64,000 bases of DNA from Tenacibaculum sp. Bg11-29 (GTDB lineage Bacteria > Bacteroidota > Bacteroidia > Flavobacteriales > Flavobacteriaceae), in the NCBI RefSeq assembly GCF_002836595.1, contig NZ_PJBB01000003.1, positions 620,001-684,000 on the forward strand. Direction: 5' to 3'. Made by a program: the position numbers and the translations under genes. Below the pieces are notes generated by a model. It was not told the DNA's origin and made no database searches. It was given only the letters and a program-made list of their open reading frames with translations. This document shows, piece by piece, positions 8,142 through 17,890 of this stretch (positions are counted from its first letter, which is position 1; each line of letters begins with the position of its first letter).

Positions 8142-9446
8142 CTAAGCTACTTTTAATAAGAAATAACTCTTTTTTCCACGTTGTAATAACACATATTTAT
8201 CTGCAATTAAATCTTCTGCTGTAATTGCAAAATCTTCTTTTACTTTTACTTTATTTACAGAAACAGCGTTTTCTTTTAAAGCTCGCTTAGCATCTCCATT
8301 AGATTTTAAAAAGCTTGTTTTTCCTGATAAGGCATCTATCATTGATAATCCTTCTGAAATATCAGCTTTAGAAACTTCTGCTTGCGGTACTCCATCAAAA
8401 ACATCTAAAAACGTTTGTTCGTCTAAACTTTTTAAATCTTCTGATGTAGATTTTCCAAATAAAATATTAGAAGCTGCTACTGCTTTTTCTAGTTCTTCTT
8501 TAGAGTGAACAAGTGTTGTTACCTCTTCAGCTAACTTTCTTTGAAGTACTCTTTGGTGAGGAGCTTCTTTATGCGCTTCTATTAACAAGTTTATTTCATT
8601 TTTATCTAAAAAAGTAAAAATCTTAATATACTTTTCAGCATCTTCATCTGATGTATTTAACCAAAATTGGTAAAATTTGTATACTGATGTTTTATCTGCA
8701 TCTAACCAAATATTTCCTCCTTCAGATTTCCCAAACTTTGACCCATCTGCTTTTGTAATCAAAGGACAAGTCATTGCATACGCTTTTGCCTCTAATCCTA
8801 CATTCATTCTACGAACCAATTCTGTACCTGTAGTTATATTTCCCCACTGATCAGAACCTCCCATCTGTAATAGACAATTGTGGTTTTTATATAAATGGTA
8901 AAAATCATATCCTTGAATTAATTGATAAGTAAACTCAGTAAAACTCATTCCGCTATTAGAATCTCCTGTAATACGTTTTTTCACAGAATCTTTAGCCATC
9001 ATGTAATTAACTGTTATACGTTTACCTACATCTCTTGCAAACTCTATGAATGAAAAATCTTTCATCCAGTCATAGTTATTAACTAATAAAGGTGCATTGG
9101 CTTTATCGCTATCAAAATTTAAAAAACGAGCTAAAGTTCGTTTAATTCCATCTACATTTTTAGCTAATGCTTCTTCATTTAATAAATTACGTTCATCAGA
9201 TTTCCCTGAAGGATCACCAATCATTCCTGTTGCTCCACCTACTAAAGCTAAAGGTTTATGGCCTGCTCTTTCAAGATGTACAAGTAATATAATCGGCACC
9301 AAACTTCCAATATGTAATGAATCAGAGGTTGGATCAAAACCAATATATGCCGCAGTCATTTCTTTTTGTAATTGTTCTTCAGTTCCTGGCATCATGTCGT
9401 GAATCATTCCACGCCAACGTAATTCTTCTACTAAATTTTTGGTCAT
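8142..9446 (-). CDS. tyrS: Tyrosine--tRNA ligase
   Basis: A class I aminoacyl-tRNA synthetase that charges tRNA-Tyr with tyrosine. With the start at the ATG at 9446 ([14 protein letters not shown]) it has 434 residues; an ATG eight codons upstream at 9470 is unlikely because the promoter -7 box lies there. The HIGH-type signature is HIGS at 45-48, and the KMSKS-type loop is KFGKS at 237-241. GGSDQWGNI marks the tyrosine site and the C-terminal S4-like RNA-binding domain ends in [14 protein letters not shown]. Full length for TyrS of the bacterial TyrRS family. It is transcribed away from the SDR gene. Confidence 0.97.
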   Translation of the reverse strand: MTKNLVEELRWRGMIHDMMPGTEEQLQKEMTAAYIGFDPTSDSLHIGSLVPIILLVHLERAGHKPLALVGGATGMIGDPSGKSDERNLLNEEALAKNVDGIKRTLARFLNFDSDKANAPLLVNNYDWMKDFSFIEFARDVGKRITVNYMMAKDSVKKRITGDSNSGMSFTEFTYQLIQGYDFYHLYKNHNCLLQMGGSDQWGNITTGTELVRRMNVGLEAKAYAMTCPLITKADGSKFGKSEGGNIWLDADKTSVYKFYQFWLNTSDEDAEKYIKIFTFLDKNEINLLIEAHKEAPHQRVLQRKLAEEVTTLVHSKEELEKAVAASNILFGKSTSEDLKSLDEQTFLDVFDGVPQAEVSKADISEGLSMIDALSGKTSFLKSNGDAKRALKENAVSVNKVKVKEDFAITAEDLIADKYVLLQRGKKSYFLLKVA

Positions 9447-9467
9447 TTTTATGAGTTTTAAAAGAAA

Positions 9468-9475
9468 CAAAGATA
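9468..9475 (-). promoter_or_regulatory. tyrS -7 box
   Basis: On the minus strand this reads TATCTTTG, a match to TAnnTTTG, 21 bp before the chosen tyrS ATG at 9446. It argues against the upstream in-frame ATG at 9470, which would fall inside the promoter. Confidence 0.5.
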
Positions 9476-9508
9476 CATTTATCGTTGAAAAAATTCTATT
9501 TTCGTTAT

Positions 9509-10510
9509 ATGATTTTAGTTACAGGCGGAACAGGATTAGTAGGGGCACATTTATTATATCATTTAACTCAAAAAAATGATATGATTCGTGCTATTTACAG
9601 AACTGATAAAAAAAGAGAAAATGTAAGAAAAATATTTTCATATTATACTGAAAATGTTCAAGAACATTTTTCTAAAATTGAATGGGTACAAGCAGATATC
9701 ACTGATATTCCTTCATTAGAACCTGTATTTAAAAAAGTAACAGAAGTTTATCATTGTGCAGCATTGGTTTCTTTTGCTCCAAAGGATTACAGGAAAATGC
9801 GTCAGGTAAATATTGATGGTACCGCAAACATTATTAATTTTTCTATTGAAAATAAAATTAATAAATTTTGTTTTGTAAGTTCTATTGCCGCCATTGGAAA
9901 CTCTATAAATGGAAAACCAGTTGATGAAGGAAATGAATGGTCTGAAAATGATAATCATAACGGATATTCTATTACAAAATATGGTGCTGAAATGGAAGTC
10001 TGGAGAGGTAGTCAAGAAGGATTAAACGTTATTATTGTTAATCCTGGAGTAATTTTAGGTAGTGGTTTTTGGAACGAAAACTCAGGAAAATTATTTACAC
10101 AAATAAATAGTGGTTTAAAGTTTTATACTGAGGGGATTACTGGTTTTGTAGGAGTACATGATGTCGTTAAAGCAATAATTTTATTAATGAAATCTAACAT
10201 TAAAAACGAACGTTTTGTTTTAGTTTCTGAAAATAAATCTTTCAAAGATGTTTTATTTTCAATTGCAGATACTTTTAATAAAAAAAGACCCTCCATAAAA
10301 GTAGGTAAAATAATTACGGCTATTACTTGGAGGGTTGATTGGTTATTTACAATAATTACAAACAAAGAGCCGCTGTTAACTAAAAACTCAGCAAGGTCTT
10401 CTCATAATATATCTCATTATTCTTCAATAAAAATTAAAAACCAATTAGGTTTTGAGTTTGAATCAATAGCTAAATTGTGTGCTACAATCTGTAGAGATTT
10501 TAAATCCTAG
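9509..10510 (+). CDS. NAD-dependent epimerase/dehydratase family protein (extended SDR)
   Basis: A 333-residue extended short-chain dehydrogenase. The chosen start [15 protein letters not shown] places the nucleotide-binding TGGTGLVG at residues 5-12; the eight-codon-longer start (9485) has no support. The substrate-side motif is YSITKYGAE, giving the catalytic YxxxK, and the upstream VSSIAAIG holds the catalytic serine. It acts on a nucleotide sugar or another keto/hydroxy compound, which the sequence does not resolve. It is divergent from tyrS across about 60 bp and overlaps the last 4 bp of the convergent DUF4296 gene. Confidence 0.88.
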   Translation: MILVTGGTGLVGAHLLYHLTQKNDMIRAIYRTDKKRENVRKIFSYYTENVQEHFSKIEWVQADITDIPSLEPVFKKVTEVYHCAALVSFAPKDYRKMRQVNIDGTANIINFSIENKINKFCFVSSIAAIGNSINGKPVDEGNEWSENDNHNGYSITKYGAEMEVWRGSQEGLNVIIVNPGVILGSGFWNENSGKLFTQINSGLKFYTEGITGFVGVHDVVKAIILLMKSNIKNERFVLVSENKSFKDVLFSIADTFNKKRPSIKVGKIITAITWRVDWLFTIITNKEPLLTKNSARSSHNISHYSSIKIKNQLGFEFESIAKLCATICRDFKS

Positions 10511-10995
10511 TTTTTAATATTTAGTTTTCTTCCTTTTAATAATTTTGAATTTTTTTCCATCAACATTTGAGGCATATCATCATATTCCATTTCTCTTGGA
10601 TCGATAGTAGAATCATTCATAATTCTTTTCTTACCACCATGTATTGAATCATATATTGATCGTTCTTTTTTAATAATATTGCTAAGAGAATCAATATTTG
10701 AGCTTACTTTTTCAAGTATTTCAGTATACTCTTCTATTTTAGAGGTGTAATACTTATTACTTATATCGAATCGTGTGGTATCTATTTTATACTTTTCATA
10801 GACCAAAATGGTATAATTCTTCTCCCTTTTTAAAAGCTTGTCCTTTTTTCCATTTGCTGATGAAGCAATGTACATATCTGTTAATAAAGCAACCATAGAA
10901 TCTTTTGGAATTAGATTCTTAGGTTGTTTATATATAGTATTGCTCGTGCAAGAAAACAGAAATAAACAAAAAAATATGTAATAAAAATATTTCAT
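10507..10995 (-). CDS. DUF4296 lipoprotein
   Basis: A 162-residue lipoprotein with the lipobox LFSC (lipid cysteine at residue 16). Then comes NLIPKDSMVALLTDMYIASSANGKK, the helical signature of DUF4296, a Bacteroidetes envelope family of unknown function. A coiled-coil-like segment (YTEILEKVSSNIDSLSNII) follows. Its start codon abuts the stop of dihydroorotase (10995/10996), so it is the third gene of a tight minus-strand operon after the GT2 gene and pyrC. This order of genes is common in Flavobacteriia, as far as I recall. Confidence 0.85.
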   Translation of the reverse strand: MKYFYYIFFCLFLFSCTSNTIYKQPKNLIPKDSMVALLTDMYIASSANGKKDKLLKREKNYTILVYEKYKIDTTRFDISNKYYTSKIEEYTEILEKVSSNIDSLSNIIKKERSIYDSIHGGKKRIMNDSTIDPREMEYDDMPQMLMEKNSKLLKGRKLNIKN

Positions 10996-12333
10996 TTATC
11001 TTTTAAATTCTAATCTTTTCCCTTTTGTTTCTTCATCAAAAATACCGTTCGCATACATTAAGTTTCCATTAACAAAAGTATGTGTAATTTTACTTGAAAA
11101 CTCTACCCCTTCAAAAGGAGACCATCCACATTTGTATAAAATATTTTCTTTGGTAACAGTCCAATTTTTATTAGTATCTATTAACACTACATCAGCATAA
11201 AAACCTTCTTTAATAAACCCTCTTTTTTCTACTCTAAATAGTTTTGCAGGGTTATGACACATTTTTTCTACCGCTTTTTCAATTGGTAAAACACCTTCTT
11301 TTACTTTTTCAAAAAGAGCAGTTACAGCATGTTGTACCAATGGACCTCCACTTGGCGCTTTGGTATACACATTGTCTTTTTCCTCTAAAGTATGAGGTGC
11401 ATGATCAGTAGCTATCACATCAATTCTGTCATCTAATAAAGCTTTCCACAAACCATCTTTATCTTTTTGAGATTTTACAGCTGGGTTCCACTTAATGTGT
11501 GTTCCTTTTTTATCGTAATCTTTATCTGTAAACCATAAATGATGTATACACACTTCTGCTGTAATTTTCTTTTCCTCTAAAGGAATATCATTTCTAAACA
11601 GATGTGTTTCTTTTTCAGTTGATAAATGAAATACGTGTAATCTTGCTCCTGTTTTCTTTGCTAATTCAATTGCTTTAGATGACGATAAATAACAAGCCTC
11701 TTCACTTCTAATAATTGGGTGATATTTTAATGGAATATCATCTCCGTATTTTTCTTTATACTCTTCTGTATTTTTTCTAATAGTTACCTCATCTTCACAA
11801 TGTACAGAGATTAACATATCTGTTGATGAGAATATTTTTTCTAAAACCTCTTCATTATCTACCAACATGTTTCCTGTAGATGAACCTAAAAACAATTTAA
11901 TTCCTGCTACATTTTCAGGGTTTGTTTTAAGTAATTCTTCTAAATTATCATTCGTACCACCAAACATAAATGAATAGTTAGCGTATGATGTTTTTGAAGC
12001 AACTTCAAATTTATCTTCCAGTAATTTTTGTGTAGTAGCTTGAGGAACCGTATTAGGCATTTCAATGAATGATGTAATTCCTCCTGCAATAGCGGCTTTA
12101 CTTTCAGTTGCGATGTTTGCTTTATGAGTTAATCCTGGCTCACGAAAGTGCACCTGATCGTCAATCATCCCTGGAATTAAATACTTTCCTTTTGCATCAA
12201 TAATCTCTACATCTGAAACTGTATTAATTTCACTTGAAATTTTCTTAATATAATTCCCTTCAATTAAAACATCGCTTTTAAAAACTTTATTTTCATTAAC
12301 GACGTTCGCATTTTTAATTAAATATGACTTCAT
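10996..12333 (-). CDS. pyrC: Dihydroorotase
   Basis: A 445-residue amidohydrolase of pyrimidine synthesis that interconverts N-carbamoyl-aspartate and dihydroorotate. Visible landmarks are GMIDDQVHFREPGLTHKA (56-73), GIKLFLGSSTGNM around 145, SVHCEDE, HVFHLSTEKE and VIATDHAPHT near 308. These are the metal and catalytic segments of the class I enzyme. The first zinc motif reads Q-V-H where most amidohydrolases have H-x-H (Q60, H62); see the findings. It is packed between the GT2 gene (3-bp gap) and the DUF4296 gene (no gap). Confidence 0.93.
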   Translation of the reverse strand: MKSYLIKNANVVNENKVFKSDVLIEGNYIKKISSEINTVSDVEIIDAKGKYLIPGMIDDQVHFREPGLTHKANIATESKAAIAGGITSFIEMPNTVPQATTQKLLEDKFEVASKTSYANYSFMFGGTNDNLEELLKTNPENVAGIKLFLGSSTGNMLVDNEEVLEKIFSSTDMLISVHCEDEVTIRKNTEEYKEKYGDDIPLKYHPIIRSEEACYLSSSKAIELAKKTGARLHVFHLSTEKETHLFRNDIPLEEKKITAEVCIHHLWFTDKDYDKKGTHIKWNPAVKSQKDKDGLWKALLDDRIDVIATDHAPHTLEEKDNVYTKAPSGGPLVQHAVTALFEKVKEGVLPIEKAVEKMCHNPAKLFRVEKRGFIKEGFYADVVLIDTNKNWTVTKENILYKCGWSPFEGVEFSSKITHTFVNGNLMYANGIFDEETKGKRLEFKR

Positions 12334-12335
12334 AA

Positions 12336-13058
12336 TTATTTTGGTAAACCTTTTAATCTCATTTTTATAACACCAAATAAAGCTTCGGATATAATACCTC
12401 CACTCATTTTTGACTCCCCTAAAGTTCTATCTGTAAAAATAACTGATATTTCTTTAATTTTAAATTTATGTTTCCATGCTTTATACTTCATTTCTATTTG
12501 AAAAGCATATCCTATAAATTTTATTTTATCAAGTTTTATTGTTTCTAAAACCTCTCTTTTCCAACATACAAAACCAGCTGTTGTATCGCTTATTGGTAAA
12601 CGCGTAATAAATCGCACATATTTAGATGCAAAATAAGATAATAATACTCTATACATTGGCCAATTTACGACATTTACTCCAACAGAATAACGTGAACCAA
12701 TTGAAACATCGGCTTCATTACTGGCACAAGCGTTATATAATTTGATTAAATCAGTTGGGTTATGCGAAAAATCAGCATCCATTTCAATAATAAAGTCGTA
12801 ACCTTTATTTATCGCCCATTTAAACCCATGAATATAAGCACTTCCTAATCCGTTTTTACCTATTCTTTTTTCAATATAAAGTTTATTAGGGTATTCTTTT
12901 TGAAGTTTATTAACAATATTAGCCGTTCCATCAGGAGAATTATCATCTACAACTAAAATATCAAACTCTTTTTCTTGACTGAAAGTTGCACGTATTATCG
13001 CTTCTATATTTTCTTTTTCGTTATATGTAGGGATTATAACTAAAGCATCTGACTTCAT
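12336..13058 (-). CDS. Polyprenol-monophosphomannose synthase-type glycosyltransferase (GT2)
   Basis: A 240-residue single-domain GT2 enzyme without membrane segments, of the Dpm1/Ppm1 type that transfers a sugar (commonly mannose) from GDP-sugar to polyprenyl phosphate. Seen: IPTYNEKENI (9-18), DDNSPDGT (38-45), the metal-binding DADFSH (near 95), GLGSAYIHGF, and SDTTAGFVCW in the acceptor part. The product would serve lipid-linked sugar donors such as those used by the GT-C enzyme at 26-27 kb. It is the first gene of the minus-strand group leading into pyrC. Confidence 0.88.
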   Translation of the reverse strand: MKSDALVIIPTYNEKENIEAIIRATFSQEKEFDILVVDDNSPDGTANIVNKLQKEYPNKLYIEKRIGKNGLGSAYIHGFKWAINKGYDFIIEMDADFSHNPTDLIKLYNACASNEADVSIGSRYSVGVNVVNWPMYRVLLSYFASKYVRFITRLPISDTTAGFVCWKREVLETIKLDKIKFIGYAFQIEMKYKAWKHKFKIKEISVIFTDRTLGESKMSGGIISEALFGVIKMRLKGLPK

Positions 13059-13140
13059 CTAATTTTCATCTAAATCTAGGCAAATATACACTAAATTATC
13101 ACTAATTTTGTGTTAAATAAAAAGCATAAAACAAATACGA

Positions 13141-13782
13141 TTGCAAGCTACTGAACGCATTATAACTCATAATAACTGGATTACTTTAGTAATTTTATTT
13201 GCTATCGTTTTACTTGTTATAATGAAGTTAATTAAACCAAATCAATTACTAGGATATACAATTGCTTTTTTTATCTCTGGTTTTTTCCAGAAAAAAACAC
13301 AAGACAATACACCCTTTTATTCTTTTTTTAATTTACTATTATTCACTTTTTCATCCATAACAATATCGCTGTTTTTGTTTTTAATTATTTATTCAGAAAA
13401 ACAGGAACACAATTTTTTTAATTTTCTTGTGTTATTATCAATACTAACCACATATTTTATTGTTAGACATCTATTAGATTATTTTTTATCTAATATTTTA
13501 GGACTTTCTTTAGCTACAAAATATTTTTTAGTTACAAAATCGGGATATCTAAACAGCCTTAGTTTATGGCTATTCCCTTTTATTATTATATATCAATACG
13601 CATTTAATAACAGTTTATTTTTAATTATTATTTTCTTTATCTTATTTATTTTCAGACTGTTTTTAATTTTAATTAATAACAAAAAAATAGTTATACTCAA
13701 GTTGTTTTATTTTATTTTGTACTTTTGCACCCTCGAAATAGCCCCGCTATTAATTGCTTATAAAATAATAACTACTACGTAA
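13141..13782 (+). CDS. DUF4271 membrane protein
   Basis: A 213-residue integral membrane protein with about six hydrophobic segments. Its first residues after a TTG start (QATERIITHNNWITLV) match the usual N-terminus of DUF4271, and no ATG is available nearby, so TTG is likely the real start. DUF4271 genes commonly precede the hemD-like gene in Flavobacteriia, as here (13-bp gap). The function is unknown; a membrane role linked to the neighbouring gene is only inference. It is divergent from the GT2 gene. Confidence 0.85.
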   Translation: MQATERIITHNNWITLVILFAIVLLVIMKLIKPNQLLGYTIAFFISGFFQKKTQDNTPFYSFFNLLLFTFSSITISLFLFLIIYSEKQEHNFFNFLVLLSILTTYFIVRHLLDYFLSNILGLSLATKYFLVTKSGYLNSLSLWLFPFIIIYQYAFNNSLFLIIIFFILFIFRLFLILINNKKIVILKLFYFILYFCTLEIAPLLIAYKIITTT

Positions 13783-13795
13783 AGGGAATAAATAC

Positions 13796-14542
13796 ATGAA
13801 AGTAAAAACTATTTTAGTCTCTCAACCTGCTCCTAAGACGGAAACTTCACCTTATTTTGATTTAGCCGAAAAACAAAAAGTAAAAATTGATTTCCGTTCT
13901 TTTATTCATGTCGAAGGTATCGACGGAAAGGAAGTTAGAACTCAAAAAATTGACTTAAACAACTATACTGCAATTATCTTAACAAGCAGAAATGCTGTAG
14001 ATCATTTTTTCAGAATTGCTGAAGAAATGCGTTTTACAGTTCCTGATTCTATGAAATACTTTTGTCAATCGGAAGCTGTAGCTTACTATTTACAGAAATA
14101 TGTAGTATATAGAAAACGAAAGATTTATGTTGGAAGCAGAACTTTTCCTGATTTAATTAAATTAATTAAAAAACACAAAGACGAAAAATTTTTACTACCA
14201 TCGTCTGACAAATTAAAAGCATTAATACCTAGCGAATTAGACAAATTAGGCGTAGACTGGAAACGTGCGAATTTATACAAAACAGTAGTAAGTGATTTAT
14301 CTGATTTAGAAAATGTTTTTTACGATGTTCTAGTCTTTTTTAGCCCTTCAGGAATTGATAGTTTATTTAAAAATTTCCCTAATTTTAAACAGAATGAAAC
14401 AAAAATAGCTGTTTTCGGAAACTCAACTATAAAAGCGGTAAAAGACAGAGGTTTACGTGTAGACATTGCTGCTCCAACACCTGAAACACCATCAATGACA
14501 ATGGCTTTAGACAAATATATAAAAGACCTCAACAAGAAATAA
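13796..14542 (+). CDS. hemD: Uroporphyrinogen-III synthase family protein
   Basis: A 248-residue two-lobe protein of the HemD superfamily. It has KTILVSQPAPKTETSPYFDLAEK at the start, IILTSRNAVDHFF (61-73), YFCQSEAVAYYL, FLLPSSDKLK, and the mirrored second lobe VFFSPSGIDSLFKN followed by AVFGNSTIKAVKDRG. HemD cyclises hydroxymethylbilane to uroporphyrinogen III in tetrapyrrole synthesis. HemD is poorly conserved, and Bacteroidetes proteins with this context are annotated this way by homology, so the catalytic role is likely but not proven by motifs. It is followed by a strong terminator. Confidence 0.8.
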   Translation: MKVKTILVSQPAPKTETSPYFDLAEKQKVKIDFRSFIHVEGIDGKEVRTQKIDLNNYTAIILTSRNAVDHFFRIAEEMRFTVPDSMKYFCQSEAVAYYLQKYVVYRKRKIYVGSRTFPDLIKLIKKHKDEKFLLPSSDKLKALIPSELDKLGVDWKRANLYKTVVSDLSDLENVFYDVLVFFSPSGIDSLFKNFPNFKQNETKIAVFGNSTIKAVKDRGLRVDIAAPTPETPSMTMALDKYIKDLNKK

Positions 14543-14567
14543 TTCATTTACTTTTTAACACATACAC

Positions 14568-14602
14568 AAAACCGTCAAAAAATATTTTGACGGTTTTTTT
14601 TG
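14568..14602 (+). terminator. Rho-independent terminator after hemD
   Basis: A 12-bp stem, left arm 14569-14580 and right arm 14585-14596 with a 4-nt loop, GC core ACCGTC/GACGGT, followed by a run of T. It lies 26 bp after the stop of the hemD-like gene. Confidence 0.9.
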
Positions 14603-14665
14603 TTAAAATTAGTAAGTATAAGCAAAGCTATTCGTCAAAACTGTAATATTAAAAATTCTAATTAA

Positions 14666-15667
14666 ATGATATTAATACTTCTTTTTATTGCCGCTTGTTT
14701 TTTAGCTTATAGTAATGGTGCTAATGATAATTTTAAAGGTGTTGCTACTTTATTCGGCTCTGGAACTACCAATTATAAAAAAGCAATTAACTGGGCTACA
14801 ATCACAACTCTTTCAGGATCTATTGCTGCTATTTTTTTAGCGGAAGAATTAGTTAAAAATTTTTCAGGAAAAGGTTTAGTTCCTGATGAATTAATACAAA
14901 CTCCAATTTTTGCAATTGCAATCGCTCTAGGTGCTGCTATAACCGTTTTTTCTGCAACTAAAATAGGAATGCCTATTTCTACTACTCATAGTTTAGTTGG
15001 AGCCTTATTTGGAGCAGGTATTATGGCAGTTGGTTCAAGTTTTAATTTTCACAAACTTGGTAATACTTTTTTAATTCCTTTAATTGTTAGCCCACTTATG
15101 GCCGCTATTTTAAGCTTAATCACCTATTTATTTTTCAAGTTTTCACGAAAAAAAATACCTTCTTTAAATAAAGACAAGCCTACCTTATTCGGAATTAGCA
15201 CCACCAAAATTCTAGATTTTTTACATTATATCAGCTCTGGAGTTGTAAGTTTTGCTAGAGGATTAAACGACACCCCTAAAATTGTAGGTTTATTAATCAT
15301 AATTAATACAATTGATGTTAAATGGAGTATGATTTCTGTTGCTATTATCATGGCTTTAGGAGGATTATTAAATGCAAAAAAAGTAGGTGAAACGATGAGT
15401 AAAAAAATCACCCAAATGAATTCTGGACAAGGATTTACCGCAAACATGATTACAGGTTTATTAGTAACCACAGCAAGCATACATGGCTTACCTGTTTCTA
15501 CAACTCATGTTTCTGTTGGTTCTCTTTTTGGAATTGGAACTGTTACTAAAAAAGCGAATTATAAGGTAATAGGTAAAATTATTTTATCTTGGGTACTTAC
15601 ACTACCTATAGCAGCAATTATGAGTGCTATTATTTTTAAAATCTTATCTATAATTGTATCTGTTTAA
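14666..15667 (+). CDS. Inorganic phosphate transporter, PiT family
   Basis: A 333-residue inner-membrane carrier that imports phosphate with a cation. The inverted-repeat signature of the family is clear: SNGANDNFKG (16-25) and ARGLNDTPKI (197-206), with STTH at 105-108 and STTH at 278-281 in the re-entrant loops. About ten hydrophobic segments can be seen. It is shorter than the approximately 420-residue PiT proteins but typical of the short bacterial form. It stands alone between the hemD terminator and the desaturase-family gene. Confidence 0.92.
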   Translation: MILILLFIAACFLAYSNGANDNFKGVATLFGSGTTNYKKAINWATITTLSGSIAAIFLAEELVKNFSGKGLVPDELIQTPIFAIAIALGAAITVFSATKIGMPISTTHSLVGALFGAGIMAVGSSFNFHKLGNTFLIPLIVSPLMAAILSLITYLFFKFSRKKIPSLNKDKPTLFGISTTKILDFLHYISSGVVSFARGLNDTPKIVGLLIIINTIDVKWSMISVAIIMALGGLLNAKKVGETMSKKITQMNSGQGFTANMITGLLVTTASIHGLPVSTTHVSVGSLFGIGTVTKKANYKVIGKIILSWVLTLPIAAIMSAIIFKILSIIVSV

Positions 15668-15736
15668 CTTAAATAAAAAAATCTTAACTATCTTTATTTT
15701 GTTATTTTTATACCCAAGCAAACATTCTTTAATCTA

Positions 15737-16621
15737 ATGAACAAATACTTAGATATCATAAAAAGCTCTTATTCCAACTATTGGAATTACATAAAACAAT
15801 CTGTTTTAATGGAATTAAATTGGGAGAATTATTTTTATGGTTTAATTATTATTTCTTTGTTTGTTTGGGGCTTAGAGATAGTTTTTCCTTGGCGTAAAAA
15901 CCAATCCATATTTAGAAAGGATTTTTGGTTAGATGGTTTTTATATGTTTTTTAATTTCTTTTTATTAAACCTCATTATTCTTATTGCTTTATCTAATTCT
16001 GCAGCTCAAATATTTAATGATCTTTTAGGTTTTATTGGACTTTCTATTGAAAGTTTTCAATTATTCAACATTAACGAATTTCCTCTTTGGGTACGTCTTC
16101 TTGTATTTCTTGTTATTATTGATTTTGTACAATGGTTTACACACACCCTTTTACACAGATATGATTTTTTATGGAACTTTCACAAAGTACATCATTCAGT
16201 AAAAGAAATGGGATTTGCTGCACATTTACGTTATCATTGGATGGAACCAGTATTATATAATTCTATGAAGTATATTCCATTAGCTATTATAGGCGGATTT
16301 ACAGCAAAAGACATTGCTTTAGTTCACTTTTTTAATATTACTATTGGTCATTTAAATCACGCGAATATTAATTGGGATTATGGTTTTTTAAAATACATTT
16401 TAAACAATCCTAAAATGCATATTTGGCATCATGCAAAAGAATTACCTATAGAACGAAGAAAAGGTGTTAATTTCGGGATTACTTTAAGTATTTGGGATTA
16501 TATATTTAAAACAAATTACATTCCCCATAGTGGACGCAATATTGAAATTGGCTTTACTGGAGATGAACAGTTTCCTAAAGGTTTTCTTAATCAAGAAATA
16601 TACCCTTTAAACTCGAAGTAA
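15737..16621 (+). CDS. Sterol desaturase/fatty acid hydroxylase family membrane protein
   Basis: A 294-residue membrane protein with the histidine boxes of the di-iron hydroxylase superfamily: HTLLH at 136-140, HKVHH at 149-153 and HIWHH at 228-232, plus H163 and H167. Hydrophobic segments flank them (35-50, 68-90, 118-132, 172-195). In Bacteroidetes such enzymes hydroxylate or desaturate lipids or carotenoids; the substrate cannot be read. It converges on the outer-membrane barrel gene with only 3 bp between stops. Confidence 0.87.
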   Translation: MNKYLDIIKSSYSNYWNYIKQSVLMELNWENYFYGLIIISLFVWGLEIVFPWRKNQSIFRKDFWLDGFYMFFNFFLLNLIILIALSNSAAQIFNDLLGFIGLSIESFQLFNINEFPLWVRLLVFLVIIDFVQWFTHTLLHRYDFLWNFHKVHHSVKEMGFAAHLRYHWMEPVLYNSMKYIPLAIIGGFTAKDIALVHFFNITIGHLNHANINWDYGFLKYILNNPKMHIWHHAKELPIERRKGVNFGITLSIWDYIFKTNYIPHSGRNIEIGFTGDEQFPKGFLNQEIYPLNSK

Positions 16622-16624
16622 CAT

Positions 16625-17890
16625 TTAAAAGTATTGCCCTATTCCAAAAACCAATCCTTTAGATGAATTTTTGGTTAAACCATGTCCATAATCAATTCTA
16701 AATACGGCATTGAATATTTTTTTATTGATAAACCGTAATCCAATTCCTGAGTATACTTGAATATTTTCACCTTTAATAAAATCACTAAGGCTTCCCCCTG
16801 GGTTTCTCCAAGAACCCGCATCAACAAATGAGTTTCCTTGCATAACAAACCAATTATTCTCATACAGTGTATATCTATATTCAGTATTCCAAACAATACT
16901 ACCAGTACCTCTATCCACTAAAATACCAACCCCCCTTAAGTTCACATTATTATCTAGTGCGAAAGGAGCAAAAGGACTTTTTATATTTGATGATAATCCA
17001 ATACGTAATCTATTAGCCCAATTTCCTTTTTCTCCAACTCTCTTATAATAAAAAAAATCATTCCAAGCGATTAAAAAATCTTCTTGATACTCATTTTCAG
17101 AAATTACATATTGGCCATAAAACTGATTTTTAAAGCCACTTATATATTGGTAATAGTAATTTAAATTATCGTAAGTATAAACTGTTTTAAGTAACCATTT
17201 TTTTACATCTAGTTTCACAGGAATACTTGGATCTGTACTTCCAGTTAAATAATCATATTTTTCTTTAAAATAATTAATTCCAAATTGAAGGTTATTTTTA
17301 AAACTCACTTGATATAAGGCAAGAGCTTCATAAGAAATGTTTTGATATTTATAATTTGCTGTTCTTTCATCGAAATATAAAGGTTCTTCACTTACCCATT
17401 TTTGATGATGTAAAGCTAACCCCCACCTACTAGAGAACAGTGTTGGAGCTCTGAAATTTATACCATAAGAATTAAACCCGTTGTTCTGATAAAAACCTCC
17501 AAAAGTAATATTCTCTCCTAGAAAGTTATAATCCGAAACCCCTACCTTATAAGCTGTTTTTTTATTTGTAGTAGTCCAAATATTAAACTCTGGAATTAAC
17601 GTAAAATTCTCTTCAATATTAATATATACATTGTATTTATTTTCATAAACATGAAACACTTGAAAATAAGCGTGAGATATTGCTGGCAATCGCTTTAAAC
17701 GAACAATATCTTCAAATAATAAAATAGAATCTAAAGATGTATTTTTTTTAGTCTCTATTATTTTTTTAATAAGTGATGTTTTAGTTTTTTTAATTCCTTT
17801 TATCTTCAAATCAAGAATTATGTTCTCTTGAGAAAACATATAAAAACTGAAACAAGTAGTTAATACTAAAAATGCAAATTTCTTTTTCAT
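16625..17890 (-). CDS. Omp85/BamA-like outer-membrane barrel protein
   Basis: A 421-residue secreted protein (signal ending near FSQ). One POTRA-like segment (about 25-95: LKIKGIKKTKTSLIKKIIE, and LPAISHAYFQVF) precedes a barrel of about 16 strands. The C-terminal part has GNSFVDAGSWRNPGG and GIGLRFINKKIFNAVFRIDYGHG, and ends in FGIGQYF, resembling the C-terminal strands of the D15/Omp85 surface-antigen family. It is much shorter than BamA (one POTRA instead of five). Its ATG shares one base with the stop of the upstream lipoprotein gene, so the two are probably translationally coupled. Confidence 0.7.
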   Translation of the reverse strand: MKKKFAFLVLTTCFSFYMFSQENIILDLKIKGIKKTKTSLIKKIIETKKNTSLDSILLFEDIVRLKRLPAISHAYFQVFHVYENKYNVYINIEENFTLIPEFNIWTTTNKKTAYKVGVSDYNFLGENITFGGFYQNNGFNSYGINFRAPTLFSSRWGLALHHQKWVSEEPLYFDERTANYKYQNISYEALALYQVSFKNNLQFGINYFKEKYDYLTGSTDPSIPVKLDVKKWLLKTVYTYDNLNYYYQYISGFKNQFYGQYVISENEYQEDFLIAWNDFFYYKRVGEKGNWANRLRIGLSSNIKSPFAPFALDNNVNLRGVGILVDRGTGSIVWNTEYRYTLYENNWFVMQGNSFVDAGSWRNPGGSLSDFIKGENIQVYSGIGLRFINKKIFNAVFRIDYGHGLTKNSSKGLVFGIGQYF

